From positions 1-58,275 of the forward strand of contig CAITPI010000037.1 of NCBI GenBank assembly GCA_903894295.1: a stretch of DNA of 58,275 nt. The letters are read 5' to 3'. Shown here in pieces: positions 15,924-23,904 of this stretch. The position numbers were made by a program, and so were the translations under genes. Position 1 is the stretch's first letter, and the number at the start of each line of letters is the position of its first letter. A model generated the notes under the pieces. That model did no database searches. It saw only the letters and a list, made by a program, of their open reading frames with translations, and was not told the origin of the DNA. This DNA is from an uncultured Acidimicrobiaceae bacterium (GTDB lineage: Bacteria; Actinomycetota; Acidimicrobiia; Acidimicrobiales; RAAP-2).

Positions 15924-16013
15924 ATGACGAGACGCAAGATGACAACAGCGAGGAAACGGCAGATGGTGGGACGGGGAGCAATCCAGCCGGCGGAAAAGGG
16001 GAACTGCCGGTGA
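15924..16013 (+). CDS. Possible 29-residue small ORF coupled to mshC
   Basis: ATG 15924 is preceded by GGGAGGA (15911-15917) at 6-7 nt spacing, one of the best Shine-Dalgarno sites in the window. The peptide is very basic (MTRRKMTTARKRQM start) and ends GNCR. Its stop overlaps the GTG start of mshC (GTGA at 16010-16013), so its translation would deliver ribosomes to mshC. It could be a leader or coupling ORF, or a small basic protein; the single penultimate Cys codon is intriguing given that MshC uses cysteine, but one codon is weak support for attenuation. Chance is possible at this length. Confidence 0.4.
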   Translation: MTRRKMTTARKRQMVGRGAIQPAEKGNCR

Positions 16014-17161
16014 CCGTCCGTCTTTTCGACACGGCCCGTCAACGCATCGAGCCCATCGACGCCGGACCGGTGGTCACCCTGTACTCGTGCGGGATCACTC
16101 CCTACGACGCCGCCCACCTCGGTCACGCCCAGGTGTACCTGACCTTCGACATCCTCCAGCGACGTTTGCGGGATCTCGGCCACGAGACCCGATGTGTGCG
16201 AAATGTGACCGATGTTGACGACGACATCTTGCGCAAAGCCCGGGAACTCGGAGTGCATTATCTCGACCTTGCCGCCGAAGAGATGGCCCGCTTTGACCGG
16301 GACATGGGCGCACTCGGGCTCATCCCCTGTTGGTCAGAGCCCAGGGCCACCTCGGCGATCCCGGAGATCCTTACGTTGATCGGAGCGGCACTCGACCGGG
16401 GACATGCCTACCAGGCCAACGGCGCGGTGTACTTCGATGTCTCGACCTTTCCGGAGTTCGGCGGCGTCAGCCACCTCGACGAGTCGGCCATGTTGGTGCA
16501 GGCGGGGCTGCAGGGAGGAAACCCGGATGACCCGGCCAAGCGGAACCCGTTGGATTTCGTGCTGTGGCAGCCCTCTCTGGCCGATGAACCATCGTGGGAA
16601 TCGCGCTGGGGTCCAGGTCGGCCGGGATGGCACATCGAATGTTCGGCCCTCGCGCTACGGGAACTGGGGGAGACCATCGACGTCCACGGCGGGGGCCGCG
16701 ACCTCTCGTTCCCGCACCACGAGTGTGAGACGGCCCAGTCCGAATCGGTGACCGGAAAGCCGTTCGTCCGCCACTGGCTCCATGTGGGTCTGGTGGCCCT
16801 CGATGGCACCAAGATGTCCAAGTCGCTGGGCAATCTGGTCTTCGTCGGCGATCTCCTGCAGGAAACCGAACCGGCGGCCATCCGGCTGGGTCTGCTCGGG
16901 CATCACTACCGCCTGGACTGGGAGTGGACGTCCGCCGACATTCCCCGGGCCGAACAGCGACTCGCCCTGTGGCGCAGCGCGTCCGGAGAGGTTGATTCCG
17001 ACGCCGACGGGAGCCCTTTGGCCGACGTCGGTCTCGAGTTGGTCCGGGAGCGACTGGACGACGACCTCGACACGCCAGGCGCGCTGGCCGCCCTTGATGA
17101 CGAGGCCCGGGCCGGTCGATCGGTACGCGCCGGAGCGGCCCTTCTCGGGGTTACCCTGTAA
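16010..17161 (+). CDS. mshC: L-cysteine:1D-myo-inosityl 2-amino-2-deoxy-glucopyranoside ligase (MshC)
   Basis: A 383-residue class I synthetase paralogue that joins cysteine to GlcN-inositol in mycothiol synthesis. The HIGH region reads CGITPYDAAHLGHA (Cys27 on), the form typical of MshC, whereas cysteinyl-tRNA synthetases have CGPTVYD. GRPGWHIECSA and the KMSKSLGN loop (Lys268 on) complete the active site. It lacks the C-terminal tRNA-binding domain of CysRS, which also fits MshC. GTG 16010 overlaps the stop of a 29-codon ORF. It precedes thrS by 44 bp. MshC presence implies mycothiol as the low-molecular-weight thiol. Confidence 0.9.
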   Translation: MTVRLFDTARQRIEPIDAGPVVTLYSCGITPYDAAHLGHAQVYLTFDILQRRLRDLGHETRCVRNVTDVDDDILRKARELGVHYLDLAAEEMARFDRDMGALGLIPCWSEPRATSAIPEILTLIGAALDRGHAYQANGAVYFDVSTFPEFGGVSHLDESAMLVQAGLQGGNPDDPAKRNPLDFVLWQPSLADEPSWESRWGPGRPGWHIECSALALRELGETIDVHGGGRDLSFPHHECETAQSESVTGKPFVRHWLHVGLVALDGTKMSKSLGNLVFVGDLLQETEPAAIRLGLLGHHYRLDWEWTSADIPRAEQRLALWRSASGEVDSDADGSPLADVGLELVRERLDDDLDTPGALAALDDEARAGRSVRAGAALLGVTL

Positions 17162-17162
17162 C

Positions 17163-17182
17163 TGCGGGATTGCTATCCCGCA
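17163..17182 (+). promoter_or_regulatory. Hairpin in the thrS leader
   Basis: A perfect 8-bp stem (TGCGGGAT 17163-17170, ATCCCGCA 17175-17182) with the tetraloop TGCT lies directly after the mshC stop and 10 nt before the AAAGGT site of thrS. No T-run follows, so it is more likely an mRNA structure than a terminator. Confidence 0.4.
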
Positions 17183-17205
17183 TCCTCACCAAGAAAGGTC
17201 TGTTC

Positions 17206-19191
17206 ATGGCTGGCGTCACTGTCCGACTACCTGATGGCTCTTCCCGGGATTTCGACCACGAAGTCACCGCCCGGGAGGTAGCCGAGTCGATCGGACCCCG
17301 GCTGGCCAAGGCAGCACTGGTGGCCGTGGTTGACGGCCATGAAGTGGACCTGTCGGTTCCCGTGCCGGACGGTTCCGAGGTGGCGATTGTCACGCCGGAC
17401 TCGGATCTTGGTCGGGAGGTGCTGCGACACTCGACCGCCCACGTGATGGCCCAGGCCGTGGCGCGACTGTGGCCCGGAGCCCACTACGCGATTGGCCCGG
17501 TGATTGCGGACGGCTTCTACTACGACTTCGAACTTCCTGATGACGCGAGGTTCACCGACGGCGATCTGGACCGGATCTCCGCCACCATGCGGGAGATCAT
17601 CTCCGAAGACCAACCGTTCGTCCGCACCGAACTCTCGCCGGAAGAAGGTCTGGCCCTCTTCGCCGACCAGCCGTTCAAGCAGGAGATCATCGAAACCGTC
17701 GGAGCCCGTGAAGAAGCGATCGACCTCGAATCTGAAGGGGTCTCGTCCTCGGTGGTGTCGGCGTATCGCAACACTCCCGAGTTCACCGACCTGTGCCGGG
17801 GACCGCATGTGCCGAGCACGTCCCGGCTCGGACATTTCGCCCTCCAGCGGGTGGCAGGCGCCTACTGGCGTGGCGACGAGAAGCGTCAACAGTTGCAGCG
17901 GATCTACGGGACGGCGTGGGAGTCGGACAAGGCATTGGCTGATTATCTGCACCGGCTCGAGGAAGCAGAGAAGCGCGACCACCGAAAGCTCGGCGTTGAA
18001 CTCGACCTGTTCAGTTTCCCACCCCAACTCGGTGGTGGATTGGCGGTGTGGCACCCCAAGGGAGGGGTCGCCCGCAAGCTGATGGAGGACTACAGCCGGG
18101 AGCGTCACGCCACGGGTGGTTACGAGTTCGTCTCCACGCCCCATCTGGCAAACGCCAACCTGTTCGAAACCTCCGGCCACCTTGGCTTCTACCAGGACGG
18201 GATGTACCCGCCCATGGAGATGGACAACGGCACCTACTACCCGAAGCCCATGAACTGCCCGATGCATTGCCTGATCTACGCCAGTCGCCAGCGGAGTTAC
18301 CGGGAACTCCCACTCCGTTTGTTTGAACTTGGCACCGTGTACCGCTACGAGCGGGCCGGCACGCTGCACGGAATGATGCGGATTCGGGGATTCACGCAGG
18401 ACGACAGCCACATCTTCTGCACCGAGGAACAGCTTCCGGGGGAGATCGCCTCGTTGCTGGAGTTTGTGATGAGTGTGCTCACGGCGTTCGGCTTCAGCGA
18501 CTTCACGTTCAATCTCTCCACCAAGGATCCGAAGAAGTATGTCGGCAGCGACGAGATCTGGGAGAAGGCCACCGATGCCCTTCGGCACGCCCTCGAGTCG
18601 GGGGGTCTCACCTACAAGGTGAAGGAAGGCGACGCGGCGTTCTACGGCCCGAAGATCGACATCGACGTTCGGGACGCCATCGGCCGGACCTGGCAGCTCA
18701 GCACGATCCAGTGTGACTTCAACCAGCCGGAGCGGTTCGACCTCGAATACGTCGGAGCCGACAACGCCCGACACCGCCCGATCATGCTGCACCGGGCCCT
18801 GTTTGGCTCGGTGGAACGCTTCTTCGCCATTCTCCTCGAACACTACGCCGGGGCCCTTCCCACGTGGCTGGCGCCCGAGCAGGTCCGTGTCCTCGGGGTG
18901 CGCGACGACCACCAGGAGTACGTCGACCAGGTGGCGGCCCGCCTGGCCGGTGCCGGATTCCGGGTCGAGGTCGAAGCGGCGGACGAACCGCTCGGGGCGA
19001 GGATCCGGCGCGCCAAGTTGGCCAAGATTCCCTACATCCTGGTGGTGGGGGACGACGACGTGGCCCAGGGGACCGTTGGCGTGAACCAGCGCGGGAGCGA
19101 CAAGCCGGAGCGGGGCGTGCCGGTTGACGGGTTCATGGCCCGACTGGCCTCCGACGTCGCCGACCGGGTCCTGCCCGCCGGGGTCGCATGA
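17206..19191 (+). CDS. thrS: Threonyl-tRNA synthetase
   Basis: A 661-residue class II synthetase. Domain order: TGS (about 1-62), editing N2 domain with the Zn-type HSTAHVMAQAV motif (His-x3-His) and DLCRGPHVP, catalytic core with motif 2 around YRYERAGTLHGMMRIRGF, and anticodon-binding domain from about residue 555. The ATG at 17206 with AAAGGT 9 nt upstream is chosen over a TTG at 17170. Its stop overlaps the HIT gene (ATGA), the order seen in mycobacteria. The core is intact and should be active. Confidence 0.96.
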   Translation: MAGVTVRLPDGSSRDFDHEVTAREVAESIGPRLAKAALVAVVDGHEVDLSVPVPDGSEVAIVTPDSDLGREVLRHSTAHVMAQAVARLWPGAHYAIGPVIADGFYYDFELPDDARFTDGDLDRISATMREIISEDQPFVRTELSPEEGLALFADQPFKQEIIETVGAREEAIDLESEGVSSSVVSAYRNTPEFTDLCRGPHVPSTSRLGHFALQRVAGAYWRGDEKRQQLQRIYGTAWESDKALADYLHRLEEAEKRDHRKLGVELDLFSFPPQLGGGLAVWHPKGGVARKLMEDYSRERHATGGYEFVSTPHLANANLFETSGHLGFYQDGMYPPMEMDNGTYYPKPMNCPMHCLIYASRQRSYRELPLRLFELGTVYRYERAGTLHGMMRIRGFTQDDSHIFCTEEQLPGEIASLLEFVMSVLTAFGFSDFTFNLSTKDPKKYVGSDEIWEKATDALRHALESGGLTYKVKEGDAAFYGPKIDIDVRDAIGRTWQLSTIQCDFNQPERFDLEYVGADNARHRPIMLHRALFGSVERFFAILLEHYAGALPTWLAPEQVRVLGVRDDHQEYVDQVAARLAGAGFRVEVEAADEPLGARIRRAKLAKIPYILVVGDDDVAQGTVGVNQRGSDKPERGVPVDGFMARLASDVADRVLPAGVA

Positions 19192-19784
19192 GCCTTGATC
19201 GCCTGTGGGCGGGCTGGCGGAGCGGCTACGTGGCGACGGCGGGCAACCCGAATGCGGCACCAGTTGAGCCGGATGGATCTCCAACGGTTCCGACCGGAGA
19301 ACTCGGGGGCGAAGCATGGATCGAGCAGGCAAGCGAGTCCCCGTCGCCGAGCGAATCGTGTGTGTTTTGCCGGATTGCCGCATCGGGGCCGCCATCGTCA
19401 ACCAACGGTGTTCTCTGGGTCGGTGAGCACGTCTTTGCCGTCCTGAACGCCTATCCCTATGCCAGTGGTCACCTGATGGTTCTGCCGCTGAGACATCTGC
19501 AGGCGGTGGGCGAGTTGACCGATGACGAAAGTCATGAGTTGTGGGACGGGCTACGTCATGGTGTCGCTGCCCTGGACGCCGCGTACGGCCCGGAGGGCAT
19601 CAATGTGGGCGCCAATCTCGGACGGGCGGCGGGGGCGGGCATTCCCCAGCACCTCCATCTCCACGCGGTTCCGCGTTGGGCAGGAGACACCAATTTCATG
19701 ACGTCCATTGCCGAAACCCGGGTGCTGCCCGAGTCGATCGACTCGACGTGGGAGAAACTCCGCCAACACTGGCCAGTGCCGTGA
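19188..19784 (+). CDS. HIT-domain protein (Ap4A phosphorylase/hydrolase-like)
   Basis: The 198-residue protein has the histidine-triad motif HLHLHAVPRW near residue 155 and the zinc-type CVFCRI motif near residue 58, both typical of the actinobacterial HIT proteins beside thrS. The likely reaction is cleavage or phosphorolysis of diadenosine tetraphosphate or a related nucleotide, which aminoacyl-tRNA synthetases produce as a side product. The first 55 residues are a low-complexity extension. Its ATG overlaps the thrS stop, so it is probably coupled to the synthetase. A 156-bp gap with a likely promoter separates it from pgsA. Confidence 0.88.
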   Translation: MSLDRLWAGWRSGYVATAGNPNAAPVEPDGSPTVPTGELGGEAWIEQASESPSPSESCVFCRIAASGPPSSTNGVLWVGEHVFAVLNAYPYASGHLMVLPLRHLQAVGELTDDESHELWDGLRHGVAALDAAYGPEGINVGANLGRAAGAGIPQHLHLHAVPRWAGDTNFMTSIAETRVLPESIDSTWEKLRQHWPVP

Positions 19785-19908
19785 TCCAGGGCGGTTCCCG
19801 GTTCGCCTCTCCTGCGACGCCCCCGTCGTCGGCCCTGGCGCCAGTTCCGGCCCCGGCCGGTCGGGGCGGCCCCCGAGCCATTGGGTGCTTACTGGAGTTA
19901 GCAGGTGG

Positions 19909-19914
19909 TACGAT
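19909..19914 (+). promoter_or_regulatory. Extended -10 box TGGTACGAT upstream of pgsA
   Basis: TACGAT preceded by TGG forms an extended -10 element 26 nt before ATG 19941; transcription would start near 19921 and give a short leader with a GGGAGGA site. This suggests the lipid genes have their own promoter. Confidence 0.45.
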
Positions 19915-19940
19915 GGAGGCGGTGCTCGGGAGGAATACGG

Positions 19941-20720
19941 ATGTTTGACGGACGTTGGCGCAACGGCGTGGACCAGGTGACCGAACCGGTCGGTCGCACG
20001 CTGCGTTCCGTCGGGATCTCGGCCGACGTCCTCACAGCCACCGGAGTGGTTTCGGCGGCAGCCACCGCCGTGGCGATTGGCACCGGACATCTGCATCTCG
20101 GCATCGCCCTTCTGACCCTGACCGGACTTCATGACCTTCTCGACGGTCCGGTGGCCAAGGCGTCCGGCACCTCGTCGGTCCGCGGCGCCTTCTTCGACTC
20201 GGTGACCGACCGGGTCTCGGACGCGCTCATGCTGGGCGGCGTGGCCTGGTACCTGATGTCGACCCACTCGGGCCATCTCGCCTTGTTGCCCTTCGCCATT
20301 CTGGCGGCGACCTCTCTTGTCTCCTACCAACGGGCCAAGGCGGAGGCCCTCGGGATCTCGGCCAAGGGTGGCCTGATGGAACGGGCCGAGCGCATGATCC
20401 TGCTGGCCATTGGCCTCCTGTCGACGGTACTGCTGGTGCCGGTTCTGTGGCTCATGTTGGTGCTGACCCTGGCCACCGCCGGTGGTCGGTTCGTCAAGGT
20501 GTGGCGTCAGGCCGAAGCACCACCGGTCTCGGCTGGCCGGCCCTTGCGGGTCCGGAACGCCTCGCGTCTGCGGACCCGGAGGGAGGAGCGCTCCTCCATC
20601 CGTTGGCGGGCCCGACGCCGCGGAGAACTTTCCAGTCGGTCGGGTCGCACGACTCGGGCCCGGCAGGAGCGGCAGCGTCGCGCCGGCCTTCGGCCCCGGG
20701 CCGGGCGCCGAAACGACTGA
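19941..20720 (+). CDS. pgsA: CDP-alcohol phosphatidyltransferase, phosphatidylinositol-phosphate synthase type
   Basis: The 259-residue membrane enzyme transfers a phosphatidyl group from CDP-diacylglycerol to an inositol phosphate or similar alcohol. The CDP-alcohol motif is Asp65-x2-Asp68-Gly69-x2-Ala72-Lys73-x8-Gly82-x3-Asp86-x3-Asp90; the family's usual Arg is Lys73. ISYIKARAE-like VSYQRAKAEA supports inositol-phosphate specificity as in mycobacterial PgsA1, and the neighbours patA and pimA point the same way. There are about six membrane segments, then a 60-residue Arg-rich tail. ATG 19941 with GGGAGGA upstream is preferred to GTG 19905. Confidence 0.88.
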   Translation: MFDGRWRNGVDQVTEPVGRTLRSVGISADVLTATGVVSAAATAVAIGTGHLHLGIALLTLTGLHDLLDGPVAKASGTSSVRGAFFDSVTDRVSDALMLGGVAWYLMSTHSGHLALLPFAILAATSLVSYQRAKAEALGISAKGGLMERAERMILLAIGLLSTVLLVPVLWLMLVLTLATAGGRFVKVWRQAEAPPVSAGRPLRVRNASRLRTRREERSSIRWRARRRGELSSRSGRTTRARQERQRRAGLRPRAGRRND

Positions 20721-20759
20721 TTCCCTGTTCCGAGCCGTAGTGAACGGTCGTACCGGCAG

Positions 20760-21680
20760 ATGAGTGAACCGGCGAACATGAAGCAGCAGGCCGTCGTCGC
20801 CACCTACAAGACTTTGGGCCGTGCGCTCAGCTTCCTTCCCGAGGCCCTGACCCACTCTGTGGCCGATCTGGCCGGGGACGCCATGTTCTACGCCCAGCCT
20901 GGGCCCAGACGACAGGTGATGAAGAACCTGCGGCGGGTGTTGGAGAGCCAGGGGGGCGACCCGAGCGATTCCCAACTTTACCTATGGTCAAAACGCTCCT
21001 ACCGGGCCTACGCTCGTTATTGGGTGGAAGGGGCACGACTTGGTGGCAGTTCGGCGGCGGAGCTTCAACGAAACATGGTGGTCACCGGCTTTGAGTACCT
21101 CGAAGCCGCCATTGAGCGCGGCAATGGGGTCATTCTTGCCCTGCCCCATGTCGGGTCGTGGGAGTACGGGGGCGCCTACCTGTCGTCGATCGGATACCCC
21201 ATGACGGTGGTGGCAGAACGACTTGAACCGCCTGAACTCTTCGATTTTTTCGTCGAAGGGCGGGCGGCCATGGGTCTGACGGTCGTACCCCTTGATGCAT
21301 CGGCCGGCGGCAAGGTCGCACGGGTGCTTCGGGACGGTGGCATCGTCGGCCTGCTGTCCGACCGCGACATCGAAGGTTCCGGGGTTGAGGTCGAGTTCTT
21401 CGGGGAAACGACCACCATGCCGGCCGGGCCGGCCACGATGGCATTGCGAACGGGCGCCACCTTGCTCACGGTGGCTGTGTACTCCGGCCCGGGGCGAACC
21501 CGACGCGCCGTGGTCGAACCGCCCATCGTGGTCGAGCGCGAAGGCTCCCTCCGCCAGGACGTGGTTCGCCTGACCCAGGAGATCGCCTGTCGTTTCGAGG
21601 GTCTGATCAGCGAGGCTCCGGACCAGTGGCATGTCTTCCAACCCCTGTGGCTGGCCGACCGCCCGGAACCAGAACAGTGA
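20760..21680 (+). CDS. patA: Phosphatidylinositol mannoside acyltransferase (PatA), LpxL/HtrB family
   Basis: The 306-residue membrane-associated acyltransferase has the HX4E catalytic motif His130-Val-Gly-Ser-Trp-Glu135 of the LpxL-like family, plus DRDIEGSGVEVEFFG, which corresponds to the conserved acceptor-side strand and glycine turn. In mycobacteria the same gene between pgsA and pimA adds an acyl chain to the mannose of PIM. Here the order is identical, apart from an inserted signalling gene. Its stop overlaps the GTG of that downstream gene (GTGA). An N-terminal hydrophobic helix should hold it at the inner face of the membrane. Confidence 0.86.
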   Translation: MSEPANMKQQAVVATYKTLGRALSFLPEALTHSVADLAGDAMFYAQPGPRRQVMKNLRRVLESQGGDPSDSQLYLWSKRSYRAYARYWVEGARLGGSSAAELQRNMVVTGFEYLEAAIERGNGVILALPHVGSWEYGGAYLSSIGYPMTVVAERLEPPELFDFFVEGRAAMGLTVVPLDASAGGKVARVLRDGGIVGLLSDRDIEGSGVEVEFFGETTTMPAGPATMALRTGATLLTVAVYSGPGRTRRAVVEPPIVVEREGSLRQDVVRLTQEIACRFEGLISEAPDQWHVFQPLWLADRPEPEQ

Positions 21681-23851
21681 GCGATCCCTCCCGGCATCCG
21701 TTCTCCGGCGGTGCCGACTTCGAAGTCTTCGGCCCCGATGTCGTGGTGAGCCGACGAACGCCCCGTCGCGACGTTCCCTCCCAACCGGTACCGGATCTCG
21801 AGGTCCTTCTGGGCGGACCGGCCATCGAGGAGGAAGAAGACCCGGCCCTGGAACTGCCCGCGTCCGTCGAGTCAACCGGATCCCGCAGGGGGCCGTCAGG
21901 TCCGACGCCGTCCCGTCAACCCTCCGGTCGCAACGGGGTTCGCTTCGGTGCCGCCAGGGAAGGTCCCCGGGTCGCCGGGGCAGACGAGTTGTCGGGTCCC
22001 GCCGGCTCGTTTCCTGCCATGAGCCGTGCCTTCCATCCGGTGACCGACGAAGCGGCCGGACCGTCTCCCTACGACATGAACTCGGGAGCGCCAGAGAGCG
22101 GCCTTGGTCCGGTGCCACCCTGGGAAGACCAGGGCCCGGTGCTGTCCTCGACCGTGGAGAGGGAGTTTGACATCGTGGCCGTTCTGGACGAATGGGGGTG
22201 CTTCACCTTCGTGAGTTCTTCGGCCGAAGACCTTCTCGGTTACGACGTGTCCGAAGTGGTGGGCGTTGATGCCTTCGCACTTTTCGACGGGGCCAGTGCG
22301 GAAGGCATGCGCACGCTTTTTGCCGACCTGTTGGCCCGTCGTCGCCTCTCGGTCAACGTAGAACTCCAGACCCAGCGGGCCGATGGCACCCCGGTGATCC
22401 TCGATCTCGTGGCCGTCAACCACCTTGAAGACCCGATCGGCGGCGTGGTGGTCAACATCCGGGACATCACCCAACGCGTGGAGGCCGAGCGAAACTCCCG
22501 GGAGTCCGAACAGCGACAGGTCACCATCATCGAATCCCTGGCTGACGGCGTCATGATCGTGAACTCCGACGGTGTCATCACCCGTGTCAACGAAGCGTAC
22601 GAAGTCCTGTTCCGGACCCCCCGGGTCCATCTGGTCGGGAAGTTGTTCACTGATCAGTTTGTCGAGGACGCCATTGACGGCATCGGGGTGATCGAATCGA
22701 GTGGCGTGCCGCTCGAGCTCGATCGACATCCGGTGATGGAATGCCTGCGCACCGGACATCGGGTCTCCGGACGGGAAGTGGGAGTGCTCCGCGAAGGGCA
22801 GTCTCCGATGTGGCTTCGGGTCAGCGTTCAGGCCATGTCCCGCCCGGACGGGGGAGTGGCCGGCGTCGTGGCTTCATTCGTGGACGTCACGAGCGCCCAC
22901 GAGGCCCGCCTTGACCTTCGACGGGAAGAGCAGTTCCTCCAGGTGTTGCTCGAGACACTGGATGAAGGCATCGTTGCGTGCGACGACCAGGGCAACATTA
23001 CGGTCTTCAACCCGGCGGCCCGCCGCTTGCATGGGGTCGGGGACGGGGAAGACGCCCAAATTGAATCGCACATTCTCTCCGAGGACGTCTACCGGACAGC
23101 CGACGGCAGCGTCTTGGCCCCATCCGACGTGCCGTTGCGCCGAGCTCTGGCCGGAGAGCGGTTGTTGGCCACCGAGGTCATCCTGGAGTCCCGCGACGGA
23201 GCGCGCTACCAGGTCAACGTCAACGGCCAGCCCCTCATTGACGAGGGTCGGAAGATCGGTGCCGTGGTGGCCATCCACGACGTCACCGAACAGCGCAAGA
23301 ACGAGGAACGGCTGGCTGACCTGGCCCTTCACGATTCGTTGACCGGTCTGGCCAACCGCACCCTGCTCAACCAGCGCCTGCAGGAGGCGATCGCGTCACT
23401 CTGGCCCGGTGAGGGTCCGCCCACAGGGGATGGAGAGGCAGTGCGGCCCGGCATTGCCGTCTTCCTTCTCGATCTGGACGAGTTCAAGGAAGTCAATGAC
23501 ACCCTGGGCCACGAAGTGGGTGACGACGTCCTGGTGGCTGCGGCCCGCCGGTTGCTCGCAATCGTGAGACCCACCGATACGGTGGCCCGCCTCGGGGGAG
23601 ACGAGTTCGTCGTGGTGTGCTACCTCGAGAACGGCGAGGAGGAGATGACCGCCATCGTCGACCGGATCTCGGCTGTGCTGTCCCGCCCCTACCGGATCGA
23701 CGGCCGGGTGCTCTCGGTTCCCGCATCGGTGGGAGGGGTCTATGCCGACCGGAACGAGACCGATCCGTCGAAGTTGTTGAGCGGTGCCGATGACGCCATG
23801 TACGGGATCAAGTGGAGTCGGCGTCGACAGCGGCGGTCCATGACCGACTGA
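21677..23851 (+). CDS. Diguanylate cyclase with three PAS domains
   Basis: The 724-residue protein has a disordered Pro/Ser-rich first 150 residues, three PAS-type sensor domains (about 165-285, 290-425 and 430-560) and a C-terminal GGDEF domain. The active-site motif GGDEF is at residues 640-644 and the inhibitory RxxD site (Arg631-Asp634) is exactly five residues ahead, so synthesis of c-di-GMP with product feedback is expected. No EAL domain and no membrane segment are present, so the sensed signal is cytoplasmic. GTG 21677 overlaps the patA stop. It lies between patA and pimA, where mycobacteria have no such gene, suggesting a link between c-di-GMP and PIM lipid supply. Confidence 0.93.
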   Translation: MSDPSRHPFSGGADFEVFGPDVVVSRRTPRRDVPSQPVPDLEVLLGGPAIEEEEDPALELPASVESTGSRRGPSGPTPSRQPSGRNGVRFGAAREGPRVAGADELSGPAGSFPAMSRAFHPVTDEAAGPSPYDMNSGAPESGLGPVPPWEDQGPVLSSTVEREFDIVAVLDEWGCFTFVSSSAEDLLGYDVSEVVGVDAFALFDGASAEGMRTLFADLLARRRLSVNVELQTQRADGTPVILDLVAVNHLEDPIGGVVVNIRDITQRVEAERNSRESEQRQVTIIESLADGVMIVNSDGVITRVNEAYEVLFRTPRVHLVGKLFTDQFVEDAIDGIGVIESSGVPLELDRHPVMECLRTGHRVSGREVGVLREGQSPMWLRVSVQAMSRPDGGVAGVVASFVDVTSAHEARLDLRREEQFLQVLLETLDEGIVACDDQGNITVFNPAARRLHGVGDGEDAQIESHILSEDVYRTADGSVLAPSDVPLRRALAGERLLATEVILESRDGARYQVNVNGQPLIDEGRKIGAVVAIHDVTEQRKNEERLADLALHDSLTGLANRTLLNQRLQEAIASLWPGEGPPTGDGEAVRPGIAVFLLDLDEFKEVNDTLGHEVGDDVLVAAARRLLAIVRPTDTVARLGGDEFVVVCYLENGEEEMTAIVDRISAVLSRPYRIDGRVLSVPASVGGVYADRNETDPSKLLSGADDAMYGIKWSRRRQRRSMTD

Positions 23852-23904
23852 GCCGGTTCCAGGGGTTTTAATGGGGCAATGACCTCGCCAGCCTCCATCG
23901 GAAC

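Noticed and set aside
16010-17161. Cysteinyl-tRNA synthetase as the identity of mshC
   Set aside because: The active-site segment reads CGITPYD, not CGPTVYD, and the C-terminal tRNA-binding part of CysRS is missing. MshC fits better.
17227-19401. A 724-codon open frame on the minus strand opposite thrS
   Set aside because: It mirrors the thrS codons, has no family-like motifs and low-complexity His/Arg/Gly content. High-GC coding DNA commonly leaves the antisense frame open.
19922-19948. An 8-codon GTG ORF just after the pgsA -10 box
   Set aside because: Spacing suits leaderless initiation, but 8 codons overlapping the pgsA start carry no independent support.
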